From Botryotinia globosa (lineage: Eukaryota > Ascomycota > Leotiomycetes > Helotiales > Sclerotiniaceae), in NCBI GenBank assembly GCA_014898425.1, contig RCSZ01000006.1:496001-560000 (forward strand): 64,000 nucleotides of DNA, given 5' to 3'. Below the pieces are notes generated by a model. The model did not search any database. It saw only the letters and a list, made by a program, of their open reading frames with translations, and was not told the DNA's origin. The translations under genes and the position numbers were made by a program. Shown one piece after another: positions 46,346 through 59,528 of this stretch; position 1 is the first letter of the stretch; each line of letters begins with the position of its first letter.

Positions 46346-47721
46346 TCAGACACTAATTCCGTGCTTCTTGAACATGTGCTTCTTCTGGTCTCTTTCTCGA
46401 AACCAGCCTTTGGAACCGACCCGATCACATCCCGGGTGAGTGCACTGAAATGGTGAGGGGTGATCATTCTTGAAATGATCTTGAAGAAGCTTCTTTGTGT
46501 CGAAACCGTTCAGTCCTACTCGATCGCAGGACACTTTATCACAGATAAATGCAGAGGAGTTGTGCTCGGCTAGCATGTGCTGGGTCAGATCGTCGAGAGA
46601 TCTAAGATTTTGAGTTCGAATCGCAAAAAAGCTATGGCAATTGTCATGTCTGCAAGAAAATGGAGACCCATATATGCTGCCAGTATAGTTGGTCTCAATC
46701 TTGTGGTAATTTCTGATGTGCTGCTTGAGGTGATCCTTCCTCTTGAACCCGTTATTGCCTCGATATCTAAACGTGTTAATCAACAAGTTCATCCGTCTCG
46801 CAACTCAACATACGAGAGTACTTACGTAGAACAATGGGGGCATGGATGACGAGGAACATCTTTATTGTGACATGTTTGGTGTCGAATCAAGTCACTGATT
46901 CTCCCGGCGGTCGACTCACAATCAGGATATCGACAGAAATACGCAGCATGTCCGCTGTTATGGGCATGATTGTCGAGCGATGTCGTATTGTCAAATAGGT
47001 CTCCACACTGATGGCATGCGAGTTTTGTTGTTCTATGACATGTTTTTAGATGATTTTTGTCTTGGTAAGAACCACTCAATGCAACGAAGCATCCTGGGAT
47101 AGGGCAATGAAGAGCTTCATGATTGGTAATTCTGCAATGCTCCTTGAGATCTTTTAATGTATGGAAGTTCAATCCACAGCTTTGCACACAGGATAGTGGC
47201 GGGTGATCGCAGGCCTTGCTTTTAGTACAAAAGATTCCCTGGTTTTTTGTATAAAGTGTAAGTTCCGATGTGTCAAGTTCTGATGAGCAAGTAGCGCATG
47301 TTGTATTGGGGTATGTGAACCCGGCTCCGTAACCACATTGGCTATTATTTGTGAGCAAAGCCAAACTATATGTCAGAAGGAATTTGTCCTTACAGTTTGA
47401 AGTGGGTCAAGCGAGCATTGTCTTGAGCCGGAGGACTCGCCCTTTTTCCATGAGTTAGCATTTTTTTTAAGCCACTCACCCTGTGCCCATGTCAACTGGA
47501 CTCGCGGCATCCCAATCAACGAATTCTTGCCAGGATTCGGCGGTGATATCTTCAGGTGATAGGTCGTAGCTGCCGTCCATCTTGTATGCAAGGCGTCGAA
47601 AAGGGCGGATGATATCGAAGTTTGAAAGAGCGGCGATGAGAATTCTGAAGCGGGATAAAATTTCAAGAGAAAACGAGGTAAATTTTGGCGTAGAGTCTTG
47701 ATGAGGATAGGCCATAATCAT
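46346..47721 (-). CDS. C2H2 zinc-finger protein
   Basis: Four exons, 47721-47480, 47441-47394, 47341-46826 and 46766-46346, encode 408 aa. Multiple C2H2-like fingers fill the C-terminal two thirds: CVQSCGLNFHTLKDLKEHCRITNH, CPIPGCFVAL..KNHLKTCH, CHQCGDLFDNTTSLDNHAHNSGH, CRYPDCEST..LIRHQTCH, then after the last splice FKRKDHLKQHIRNYH, and two CD/CTHPGCDRVG fingers with LLQDHFKNDH and DQKKHMFKKH. The N-terminal MDGSYDLSPEDITAESWQEFVDWD is an acidic segment, possibly the real start (ATG at 47580). The first intron is only 38 bp, or 44 bp with the next AG, both in frame. It is probably a nuclear DNA- or RNA-binding protein; targets are unknown. Confidence 0.8.
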
Positions 47722-48067
47722 ATATTGGTGAGAGATCTTTGTTACGCTGCTTTAAAGCTACGAGGTCTGCAAAAAAGGGCGCTGTCGAGTTTGGTAGGTT
47801 GTTGCAAGGGTATGATGCAGCTTATAGATTCGGTGAGGCGAACGAAGGAATCAGCTTACCCCAGGCTCTGACCATTCATTCATGATTGCGACTTTCCTGG
47901 ATTCAAACATCGAAAATCAAGAAAGGAATGGGCATCAAACTATTAATTAACATGACAATCCAAGGTGATGATAGCCTAAGAAAGAAAGGGGCACCGAACC
48001 CTCGAATTTAATTTATGTACAAGAAATCCATAATTCTATAAACACATACATTATATATATTTTTCAT
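47722..48067. other. Promoter of C2H2 gene / 3' flank of lectin-like gene
   Basis: 346 bp with nothing recognised. Confidence 0.5.
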
Positions 48068-49756
48068 TTACCCCCAGATATCGCCAATATCGACGGTGCC
48101 AGCCGTGTCCCAATTTACCGCGTCATCTTTCACTTGATACGCTTCGATCTCATCTGCTTTCCCATCAACTTCCACAACCGCAAACGCAGCTCCAATCGCT
48201 GTAACTGCTATAGATTTGAATACTTTTGGATTTTGTGTCGAGTTTGCCATCGCTGATGGATGAGATCCCATCGCCGACCAGGTATTAATAGCTCCCGAGT
48301 ACGTGTTTGTTTTGATACCAGTACGCGATAGTGTGAGTGTTTCCCCCCAGCTTTCGAATCCAGTTTGCACGTCGCCAGTCCAGTCAACATGTGAGTAAGA
48401 TGCAGATGCTGCGATTGGCATGTTGAATGTGAAGGAATAGTACGATGCGGCATCTAACCTCCAAGCTTGAGCTAAAGGGTCTCATTAGCCTGGATATATG
48501 AGAACAATTCCGAAGGAAACTTACTGGGATACTCCCAAGCTGAAATGGTCATGACGCTACTTGGATTTTGGTAGTACAAATTTATTTGATCTGCTTCGTC
48601 TAGACGGTAGAATGGCTGCAAGGCAAGACCAGTGTTATCTACAACATCAACCATGATCTGGTTTAAATCCCAGCCCGAGGCCGTCAGATTTCCGACCTGC
48701 ATTTTGTTGTTCGCATCTTGAAAAGCGATGATGGTGGTGTTGCTACATAATCTGCATTGCCAGTACATCACCGCAACACTTGAATTCTCGGAGACTATGT
48801 ACTTCTCGGAAGACAAGGTTCCTTCACTCCATGAATTTGAAGCGACATTATATATGATGTCGTGAAGAAGATTGTCAGAATCCGAGTACAATAAAGTGAT
48901 CTCCTGTATTCCAGTTAGTAGGTACTTTACTACCGGAAATATGACAACCTACGAAATTATTTTGCGGCATCGTTACAGCGGCAGCAAATGATGAACCATT
49001 TTTAGCGGTAACGACTGAACTTGTCGACCAGTTCCCACTCGATGCATTTTTATGTGCTTCCAGTATGTTTCCTTGATTGTCTTGATAATACACTCTAGTG
49101 TTATTGACGTTGTTGGATTCATAGGATATTGCGGCAATATTTCTTTGGAATGGAGCAACGGTAGAGCTCGCCAACGATGCAGTGATCGTTGAGGTGGGTG
49201 AATTGCTTGTCGATGGATTCGTTGTCGAAGCCGTGGGTGATGAGCTATTGGAGGATTCCGTGCTACCGGAAACCTCATCGACAGTAGCTACGTTCTTCTT
49301 CTTAGTTGCAATAACCCCTCCAACCACTGCCGCTATGATTACGATCAATCCAATGACACCGGCTAAGATATACCATTTCCATATTTTTCGTTTCTTCTGC
49401 GTATCCGCTGTATACACTATTGCTTCTTTCTCCGTCGACACTGGCTGTTTGATCAGAGGTGCGTTGTGTAGTGCCGGTGATGATGCAGCCTCCGAGCAGG
49501 CGTTATATTGTTGGGCCGACAAATTTGATGATGTCCTGTGTGACAGTGCTATTGGGGACTGGTTATAATTATCGAATGGAAGTTCCGCGGGGAATACTGG
49601 CATTCCTATGAACTTGGTTTCTTCTTGATAGTATGGACGGCCATTCTCATCTATTTGCCTGTTGCCGTCAACAACTGGACTAAATTTATCATGCTGCTGT
49701 GGACCATAATATTCGAAAGGCTGATTAACAACCTCCAACTCGCTGTGTCCAGACAT
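48068..49756 (-). CDS. Single-pass membrane protein with fucose-lectin-like beta-propeller
   Basis: Three exons, 49756-48953, 48903-48525 and 48471-48068, encode 528 aa. A cytosolic N-terminus of ~125 residues ends in KKRKIWKW, followed by a single membrane helix (about residues 127-150, YILAGVIGLIVIIAAVVGGVIA) and a Lys-rich stop. Then come a Ser/Thr-rich stalk and repeated blade-like units: IAAISYES..TRVYYQDNQGNILEA, AVTMPQNNF/EITLLYSDSDNLLHDIIYN, TTIIAFQDANNKMQVGNL, DEADQINLYYQNPSSVMTISAWEYP. This pattern (VYYQD..G.I.E) is that of the fungal fucose-specific lectin family, a six-bladed propeller. It should display the propeller outside the cell as a type II membrane protein. Sugar binding is inference; the ligand residues were not verified. 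Confidence 0.75.
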
Positions 49757-51590
49757 CAGGTCATCACGTAAGTTGAAACTTTGTATGGATACTTCCGAAG
49801 AAAAGGGAAGGGGAGGTATTCATAAAACGAGTTCCTTCGACAAAGCTCAGAAGCGAGGATACGATGAGAAGGGAGAACGACCGTGATATCCTTGATATCC
49901 GTCCCTATCAATGACCCACACAGCTGATCCGTTTGGGCGCTTCTCAACAGCTTGGATCATATGTGGACCTCTCCAAGGATGCTCGTAAAAAAATAAACGA
50001 GATGTTCCAAGAAGTATTACGGACCCCAACGACTCCTATAGTTCAGTCAAGGAAAACGGTCTTGGCTAGGAGCTTACAACAATGGTCGAAGTAGTGACGG
50101 GAACTCGGCCCCGCGTTCTTGTAAGAGGAAAATCAACAATTTTGGACATGGCACCGACAATCGAGGGCATTGAATGATTTGGCCATGCCAAATTAATTTC
50201 GCCTGCTGGAAAATGAGGTATGCTAGTTATTCAAACTTCAACAGTGGGATGACTTTAGTGCTATGAGCCGTAGTGGGTTCAACTTTCAAGCCATCACGCA
50301 CTGCATCTGGTAAAGTGAATATGGGGTATCACAGATCGTTGGGTCAATTGAGCGTAATTCACAATTTTAAGCGCCGGGAATGCTTACTTGCCATGCTTCA
50401 AGCTTTCAACGAAGAAAGTTTGACGCCGTATCCGGTCAAAACCCCTGTACCGGCAGGACAAATTGTTAACTCGACAGTCGTAGAGCACTTTATTAATCCA
50501 TTTGGATCTGATTACCTGCATTCAGTCGCCCGCATTCCTCAGACTGGGAACTTGGAAGTTATGTACCTAAAGATATGGTACATTTGCCACTTCTGCTAAC
50601 ATTGTAAGCTTATTTTAACTATCCAAAAAGATCGTCTCGAAATTTCTTGGCTTCTTCACAGCACGTTAGTAACATTTGAAGTCCCCGAGGTCCCCGGGTG
50701 GGTTCGATTCTCTCGTGGAGTCGTGCGAGAACAAATTATCATTGCCCATAAGTTATAACTTTAACCTTAACCATAATCGAAATTATATCTTTAGATGAAA
50801 TAGTAATAATAAATGCACGAGATATCACACATTTCATTTAGGGTATATTCCGTTCCACATCCGCGACTCCACTGAAAAACGGGGATGGCACGTGGAAATG
50901 ATGTGAATGGCTTCTGCTTTCAGGGGGTTCTATGTTCAGTATATGTTCCAAGAGACTATCTATCACATCGTTGTTTTGACACCAATCATCAACAACAAGA
51001 CGTCGATAGATCGAAAGAGTAGCTGTGGGCCACCGATAACTTCTTCAGTAGGCGAGATTGTTATGATTGAGGAAACGTTCTGTACCCGATCACGTTACTG
51101 ACACGTGCCCATGAGCTGCTATCATTATCTCCGTTTACTTACACATTGCGAGGTTTGCAATAAGAGAGGGGATTAATAGCCATCGAATAGGCATACATGG
51201 TACTATACAAGTTTGTATATGTGTCTTGCCAAAGTAATGAGGTGAGATGGATGTGTGGTCAATTCGGAGTGCGAAAAACTTCGCTTGTATGGGCGAAGGA
51301 CCAACTTTGAGACCGCGATAGGGATTAGGGATTGTGGTAGTCTCAAGAATCCTTTTAAACCTGAATACAAGCGTATTTGTATTGCTCCTGTATATTCATC
51401 ATGGGCTGAAGCATCAATACTGAAAGATGTTTTTTATGTCAGGTGAGATCGAACCGTAGAGCAGCTCTCTACGGCATACCCTTTGCTGGCTGTATCATGG
51501 TGTCTTTCAAGAATCAAATCTATTAAAGGGCTTCTATGCTATCCCAAAACAAAGAAATGCATGACACTACAAATAGCAAACAGTTTCAAG
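49757..51590. other. Long intergenic region
   Basis: No gene can be supported. ORFs at 50273-50599 and 51255-51446 start without ATG or lack features. A perfect 8-bp stem hairpin lies at 51454-51474 (CCGTAGAG, 5-nt loop, CTCTACGG). Confidence 0.5.
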
Positions 51591-53455
51591 ATGGAGGAAG
51601 AGTTTGAGATCATAGATCTCCCAGATGGATATCATATCTCCGAACTAAGCGCAGATGATCGCGCAATCCAACCTCTCGTAGCAGCAATGCAGCTGACTGT
51701 TAATCGAAACGAAAGAAATAGAGAAGGACCCCTATTTCATGCGGATCTTAGACAGTCGGATCCAACAGGCAGGGACTTTGGGATGAACATCATCTACGAA
51801 ATGTTTTCCCGTGGCTTACCCAATGAACGTCGAATGATGTCCTGCGAAATATGCGAGACGTTCATCAGAGACTTTGGCAATCTTTGCTATCTCTCTGATG
51901 ATGGAACACTCGTGCCATTCATCTGGCCAGGCGAAGACATCGTCCCGGATTATTACAGACAAGCAGTAGCCAATGTGAGGAAGTTATTTGTGGGGCGCCC
52001 ACTCGGAGAAGAGTTCCGGAGTCACCTCGAGACTGCTCAACAATGGTTAACCTACTATGCACGCAAATCTGGAAGTTTTGATACTTACGATCACATGGAC
52101 GTTAGTGTGCTGGGCCATGTTCGAGCTTACCATGGACCAACGGAATCGGAGCATCTCGCTGAAGTTCTGGAAAGAATACTTGCAGATAATGATGAAAAGA
52201 CCATCTCTCAGATACACGCAATGTTAATGCACGATATTTTACCTCATGCAAAACTATACCAGCCATGGATTTCGTGGCTAAAGAACGTTTCCACTGCTAT
52301 CAAAGTGCGGGACGGTCTCAAAACAGGAGCTCGAAAGACGCTGATTGCTAAATACTCCTATTTAGCGACTGACGGGTGTCTACCTTCATTTTATAACGGT
52401 GAACTAGCAAAGCTGATGTCCCTTATTAAAGCCGGTGCAGGCATGACATTCATTCAGTCAAAGTGGATGCAAATAGTGAACCCTCAGGACGGGATACCGC
52501 CAATGGATAAAGCTCGCACAACGTCAAGATTGATTTCGGACCTAGGTTATAACACAACGTGTTTTTACAGGTTGTTTATCAAAATCGGTCAGATTCCCAC
52601 ATGTGTAAGTCACATAGTTCTTGTGATATTTCATTAGCTTTGGTTTTGATTATGCTGATCATGGTGTAGGCCTATCTTTGGGCCGATTCCTCCAAGCCTT
52701 CCGCCATACCAAGGCCATTTTTTCAGCCTCTCGATTCCAAAAGACAGAGCGTCCCAATGACTGTTCAAGATGCTCTCGACAGGGCTCCTATCACGAAGAT
52801 CTGTTTCCGCAAATTCTGCTTAGAAGTTATACCTCAAACATCTTCGCTCTCAATCTATATCATCGAAGAATCAAAACATGCTGAGAATCTCCACTTCCTC
52901 ACTACAGGCGTGGACGATCCCCTCGGAAGAACTAAGCCTATATATACGTTCCAAAAGCCGGGGAAACACACAGCATCATGGTTTAAAGCATTGCATATAA
53001 CTTCTCCCGAAGAGGTGAATCTATGTACCGGCTGGGTCAAAGTCAAATGCATCGTCTCATTTCCTCACATGTGGGATTATTTTCAAGCACATCAGAAGTC
53101 GACAAACCATCAATTCTTCAATCCTATGGCCCATAGAGGATTTGAGCACAAGGATTTAGGAATGAAGTTTCTGCTCGTTCTAGATGGAATCAATGATAAT
53201 CATGGAAAAGGCTCTGATCTATCGGCTGATCTATTGAATGAAGAACTGAGGTGCTTCAGCAGGGAACAATTAGAGTCTTATAGGGACTCGAAATCTATAC
53301 GAGGCTCACATATCAATGGTCATGTAGGTGGAGTTGTGGTTGAATCTGACAGATTCAGAAAAGTGATGTTAGGGGTAAGGATGAAAAGTGGCGAGTTTGT
53401 GAGGTATGAGGTTGTTAAGTACAAGTACTACGTGGAACAACTTGGGGGACGTTAA
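51591..53455 (+). CDS. Protein of unknown family, 599 aa
   Basis: Two exons, 51591-52604 and 52670-53455, encode 599 aa; the 65-bp intron joins IPTC to AYLWADSS in frame. No domain was recognised. There are no membrane segments or signal peptide. The sequence has a normal folded composition with few repeats, for example LLVLDGINDNHGKGSDLSADLLNEEL and GHVGGVVVESDRFRKVMLGVRMKSGEFVRYEVVKYKYY near the C-terminus, and CEICETFIRDFGNL near residue 85. The start at 51591 (MEEEFEIIDLPDGY) was chosen because the acidic opening is typical; in-frame ATGs also exist at 51561 and 51483. Both neighbouring gaps exceed 1.5 kb. Function unknown. Confidence 0.7.
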
Positions 53456-55138
53456 TGGTTAACTAGCGCACAAGAATTAACATGGGCTGATGAATAGAAG
53501 TTGCGAGCTAGCAATCGAGGATGAAAGGTAGACTCCATGCAATGGGCCAAAACAGATAGGCGACGGGATCCTCAATAACGCCTATTAAATACACTTTGAT
53601 CACAAATTATCTTCACCCCATCCACCTCGTGACACCCAAACACAATTTACATTTTGTTGCAGATCTGATTCACAGCCAGGGTGTGCTAAAGTGGTGTTTA
53701 GGCACCTTTTTCTTTTCTTTTCTTTTTCTCGTGAAAATCCTCCAGCGCCAAAGAACACTGCCGCGCCCAGGATTCGACGCCGCGGGGGCCCACAAAGTTG
53801 ATTGTTTGAATATACAACTTCAGTGTGCCTAACAAGTTTTTTGTTGCATTTCGCAAGCGCGGACCATGTAAATGGTTATTTGACTGCCTTGCTCTAGGAA
53901 GAGGATGTGAGAGCTCCACGGTCTGCAGATATGTAGCATTGTATGAATATATGTTGCTCTTATCCCTTAAGCGGAAGATTTATAGTATATTTATTTCTTG
54001 ATACTAAAGTAAAAGTATCCCTAGAAAAGGATAGTTCATATAGATATCATATGGCTAGAACCTTCCGATTTTCTCTGCAAAGTACTGGGAGTCTGAAATT
54101 GACAATCTGCATAAGACTTAACCGAACAGCAATACGAGAGGACGTCTATATAAAACCATGCAAAAATAAGTTTCTAGAAAGATGTTTTTGAGGGTAAGCT
54201 ACTTTAAAGATTTGAAAGGATAAAAGAGACTTTCTTGGATTTTTCAAAGCAATGACTTCTAATGATTTACCGTCCTCCCCCCTCTGGAAAATATATATAT
54301 ATTGCTTCATCTCTCCATCTGACCATTTTACACCCCATTCCAAATTTCCAGATCTGAGCCGACGTTAAAACTCGAATCAACGGCCACTTTCCAGCCCTAC
54401 AGAAACTCCCTCACCTCTTCCATCACCAAAAATCCAAACAACACACTTCCTCACACCACAACCTAACTCCACTCCAACCAAATCTTACATCACTCAACAT
54501 CCAAACTTATGCCTGCCTACTGGGTAGTACCTACAACTTCTACCTAAAAATGAAAATTCCAACAACTCGTCACAAGTCGGCGCTAAGATCACACTTGCGC
54601 TTCTTGAACATTTTGAGAAAAATGAAAGGAAGGGAGAGAGTTGCCTCATGTGCGTTTCATGTAAGAAGTTTACATCTTGGAATTTGCAAGAGAAATTGAT
54701 ATTTGGGTGTGGAGTGATGAGTTGGGCTGGAGACCAACACGCAGGATACACGTGACTTTTTTTCTTTCAGATTTGGTATTTGTGTACCTATTTGGGTGCT
54801 TGTACGATGGTGGAGTTGTGCAAAGGTGATCAAGTTGTAGAATATTGCGAGATCAAGATGATGGAATGCGAATTAATCTTGTCGAAGACTAGGTATAAGT
54901 GATTTACTCGCTTGGTAAGAAAGGAGAGGAAGTTCTGAACGTTTATCGTTTGAAATTTACTATCTAATTGAATCGTTTGCGTTAAGTCGTGATATGAACA
55001 TTAATAATGCCCTGATTGCTATTTACAAATGGGCTCTTGATGCCGCATTTGCATCCTGCTTTTTCCCCTCTACTCAAGTCTTTTACCGGCGCTCACTTGA
55101 TCGACCGGATACCTCTCATATAATACATCTTTGAAAAT
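53456..55138. other. Convergent intergenic region
   Basis: No gene supported. It holds a CT-rich tract (CTTTTCTTTTCTTTT type) near 53704-53731 and a short AT repeat near 54290-54300. Confidence 0.5.
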
Positions 55139-57216
55139 TTAATGCATGACAACTGCGACATGATCATCCATGTATTTACTGATATCACCCAACCCAATAC
55201 TTGCAAGAATTGAGACTGCTCCAAAAGCAATACTGACATAGTATACCCATGGGTATGCGGTAGCATAAGCTTCTTGACCTGCAACGACGACTTCATTCCA
55301 GATAGTAACATTATTACCCACCAGCGGTAATATTTCGTCTAGAAGACTTGCACCGGTCAATGCCGCAATCTGGCTGATGATTTTTAAGTCAAAAATATCA
55401 TTCTTGGAGCAAGCAAGAGAAATTTTGACGGAAAGTTCCGGAATGAACTTGGTCAGAAAGACGTTATAATAGGTTGTGTAACCAATCGCTCCACCAACTA
55501 CACGAATAGCAAGCGTAAGTGCTGCGATTGTGGCAATCAAGTCGTCGGGACAAATGATAGTGGTGATGATTGAGGCGGGAACTGCAGTCAGAGAGGAGAG
55601 TCAGTAATCATGCGCTGATATTCTTTCTGGGGAAGTTGTATGAAAGCCGAATACGCACCTACGATACCACCAATTCCAAGGCCAGCTACGACGAGAATGC
55701 CATATACCGCGTTGATGTTATTACGATCAGCAGCAGCAAGGGCGCCACATCCTGCGGTCATCATGCAAGACGAGATAATCATGAGCATACGGTTTCCTCC
55801 GCGGAAGACGGATAAGAGCCATAGAACAACGCATGCTCCGACGAGAATGGAAAAGCCAACAGGAAGACCTCGAATTCCGACACCAATTGGGTCATGTCCG
55901 TAGACATTGAAAGCTTGTGTGGGCCAGAAAAGGAGAACCGAGAAGAAGTTTGCACCCGAGATAAAGGTGATGACGAGGGTGAGAGCCAAGATGCGCGGTT
56001 CTTTTCGGAGTCGAGCAGGAAACATGGGATTTTTGGCGCCATAGACCTCCCAAAAACAGAAGGCGACGATGAATACAGCACCGAGGATGAGTGGAACAAG
56101 TACATGTGCAGATGCCCAAGGATACTGAATTTCGTTGGTGAGCTTCTTCCTATTTTGTAAAAGTTACAATAGGATTACTTACCTGATATCCGCCCCATAA
56201 AAGACCAGCGACGAAAAGAATCAGACCAACAATTGAGAGGAACCCGCCGACAAAGTCAATCTGAGATATAATCTCTTTGCGTGAGAGACCGTCTGAATTG
56301 ACTCGGGGGGGTGGGAAGTAGAATACTGCGGTCATGACGAGCCCCATAAATGCCCAGAGGCCACAGAACAGTCCCACATATCTCCAGCTTGAATGCGATG
56401 CGATCAACTGACCCCAGAGTACAGATGGGGTAAATGGTAGAATAGTAAAGATTAGAACGGCGACATATTTTCCACGCTTTGCTGTTGGTGCAAGTTCGGA
56501 GGTTGCAGCAAGTGCTGTTAATTCGTTTATACCAGCGCCAGCGCCTGCAATAGCCATACCACCTGTAATGCTTAGTACGTTATGATGTAATTTCTAGCAC
56601 GAAACCTACCAATGAAAACGTTCATGGAGTGTGCTGTGGAACAAACAATCATTCCAATGACAATCAAACCAGCACCAAAGATGGCAATGTACCTTCTGCC
56701 AAATAGATCTGACAAAGCTCCCACAAATGGACAAACTGCTGCCAAAGCGAGTAGATTGGATAACACAAACCAGGTCCACCTGTCTGACCCCCCCAAATCG
56801 CCGTAGATATATGGCGGAATACCACCTAACTACTATTAGATCGAAACTGTTTTTGATATAACATAATAACTTACCGAAAAGATATACTGGTATCTGGGAA
56901 CCTGTCCATAAGAAAGCCATTGCAACTAAAGACATCATTCGATTCATGGTCATCTATGGAGCACTGTTTAGTCACAAATTTTGAAACGTATCTTCTGCAT
57001 GCCTACCGGTGGTTCATGATCATGGTCTTCACCGTCTCCGTATGTTCGCACGCCATCTTTCTCGTAGTAATGCGCATTTCCTGGGACTCTGGAAACAGTA
57101 CGGATAACTTCCACGTGGTCTGCTGTATTGGCCCCAAGAGGGCCAACGTCCTTGTCGATTGAGCCTGACATTGAATTGTCCGAGTGATTCGGATGAGGAG
57201 AATCTTCTTGAGTCAT
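55139..57216 (-). CDS. MFS transporter, TRI12/siderophore-like family
   Basis: Six exons, 57216-57007, 56953-56875, 56825-56610, 56562-56183, 56124-55659 and 55581-55139, encode 597 aa in frame. After a ~70-residue polar N-terminus come hydrophobic segments for up to 14 membrane spans. The MFS motif A variant lies in GALSDLFGRRYIAIFGAG. Family-typical blocks are WTGSQIPVYLFGGIPPYIYGDLGGSDRW, GGMAIAGAGAGINELTALAATSEL, PSVLWGQLIASHSSWRYVG and VGIRGLPVGFSILVGA. These match TRI12-type fungal efflux pumps (trichothecene efflux and relatives). As a drug/proton antiporter it would export a small molecule; no partner biosynthetic gene lies nearby, so the cargo is unknown. All introns are ordinary GT-AG. 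Confidence 0.9.
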
Positions 57217-59528
57217 ATTATGATAGTATTGAAAAGAAAGAAGAGAGATAGCAAGACTGGTTGTACAGTCCTACAGTGAGAATGGAAGATTTATGTAGTG
57301 AACAGAATTGAAGAAGTCTGGAACAATTGGGAGGAAAACCATGGGCTTCTTTACCTTCTTATCCCTAGGAGCCATGCTAATCTCCATATATCTCAAGACG
57401 CATTCATATACTTCGCTAGGTGCATGACCACTATTCCATAATACCCTTGTCAAATGTGGTTTTCCAAGCTAGCTCAGTGGCGTTTTCCCCAATCTCGAGA
57501 AGATCCTCATTTGACGGGTACATCTATTGGCGGATTTGATGGTTTGTACTATCGACCTTAGTCGAGCAATCTGAATTGAGACCTTCCCTCTTTAGCAATC
57601 CACCGAGGCATAATTTTTCAAGCTCCCCATCAATTCTGTGCAAGTAATTTATAAAATGCGTTCCTTTTGAAAATGAAGAGGAGGGACTTCCCTCTTGGCC
57701 TTCCTAGCGGCCTTTTCTCATGGTGATCGAACGAACCAATCCAATCTCCACGTTGATCAACACGAATTGAATCAAAATCGTTCCCATTATCATAAACGGG
57801 TCCGACGGAATACTAACAACGAAGGTTGCAGACCGCGAGGATATTTTCGAGTTCCTGTACCTTTCTTTCCAAATCCTACGCTACCTACATGCTGCGATTT
57901 TGAATTGTTCAGATTGTTGGACTAGATTTCTGCAATGTTGTATGGAATAAGATTCGTTGGATTGGTGGCCCATGTGTTGATGAGGGGCCCTTGCTGTCTG
58001 ACAAGGGGAGTGAAGAAGCCATGCACCAATTGAAGTCCCTGTAACCACGCATCGTCATCAGTTGATCTGGGGTAATATTGAAGTTGGAGAAGGAGGAGTT
58101 ACATCCCGGAGAAGGTTCTCTCGCAAAGGCTTCGATGCAAACTTGGCTGAATCGTGAGATGGATACGAAAGCTATGGATTTTGAATTTTTGACATGGCAT
58201 ATTTGTCTAGTCTTCTGACCGTCGCTTAAGGTTACAAGCTAAGCTAACCTTAGTATGTAGTCTGCTAAAAATGTTCTTTTCTTTCATTTTTCGACAGAAT
58301 TCCAAGTGTCCGAAGCCACAACAATGACAATCGGCTACTCTTCCAAAGAAATGGATCCAAAAATAGGAAGATTTGATGATGCAACGGATCATCAGCCGTT
58401 TCTTGAAAACTCCTCGGTCGAAAATGTGGAATTTCGCGGGGTAAAGACTGGCAGTGGCATGTTAACTTACATGAAAGCCTAAAGTGGGTTGGAAAATAAC
58501 ACTAAAGTCTTGGGTGCCCAAGTTAATAGTTTGTCGAAGATGGGGAACCCGGGGAAAATAGAAACGTCTGAATTCCGTACTGGGACAAATGAATACGATA
58601 ATTACAGTTTTGCTCGAATCGTCTGTGTGAATACGTAGTAGGTCGTTCAAATTCTACGTGTTAGCCTAAATGTCTTTCTTGCATTGCAAAAATTGTCTCT
58701 CTACCCAAATGTTTGTCAGTTCCATGTCCCGAGTTGTTTTTGGCGACCAAATCAGTGCTATAGTCCCACCTCGGGCACCGAGGTATTGAATGGTTGGTCG
58801 AGACTTTCAATCATCTAATTTTTGCTAACAAGCCGACCAGGCGCCTCAAACCATATAAGCTTAGCGGCGAGTGTTTTGTTGTTTGGTCATGAAAGGGAAC
58901 TAGACTTGTCTTCAGGCCTGAGTGTTTGGTCACGTACGTTGATCGGATAAGAATCCGCTGCTTTGGATGGTAATACCAATTTACATCATATATCTCGATA
59001 AAATGTAATACTCTTAGCATTGTTTTTGACAACAAACTGATTGATCAGTTTGATAACTTGCCAGACATTTAGAAGTTGATACTAACCAGAGGGGATAGAT
59101 TGGCAATGTCCTGAACCAATCATATGATTTTCGTTTTTTCAACGTCCTCCTTTCCCACTGGGGAATTTGTCAGAACAGAGACCGAATCTCAAATGAGGAA
59201 TGAATTGTTAGCTGAGTTTCAATCTCCCATATCTCGAATATCGGATCGAACATTGAGCCCTGGAAGGAATGAACTATGGAGGCCCTTGGTAACGAGAAAA
59301 AGGCAAAACCTCATTGGTTGAAATTGGCTCAACTATGCTAATAGAATCGCAAAAAGGGCTTGCGCAATATCTTGAGATGTTTTTTTTCTCTACCAAAAAC
59401 CACTAAATCGTTTCAGCGCTTTATGCACGCCAGCTCGCACAGCAATAGTGCCATTCCATACTGAAAACCGCTCGCATCCTTTCATTTAACCATAATTCAT
59501 GTATGAATATCCTGAGACTAGATCAAAT
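57217..59528. other. Long intergenic region
   Basis: 2.3 kb in which no gene, RNA or repeat of note could be supported. Confidence 0.5.

Noticed and set aside
47366..47393. 28-bp intron in the C2H2 gene
   Set aside because: Too short for splicing; the next AG gives a normal 52-bp intron in the same frame, which was used instead.
50273..50599. 108-codon plus-strand ORF
   Set aside because: It starts at GTG, has no recognisable features, and has no splice partners.
50641..50730. tRNA-like T-arm (GGTTCGATTC) with GCACG/CGTGC ends
   Set aside because: The T-stem has mismatches, no D-arm or anticodon arm could be folded, and the length does not fit. Treated as chance.
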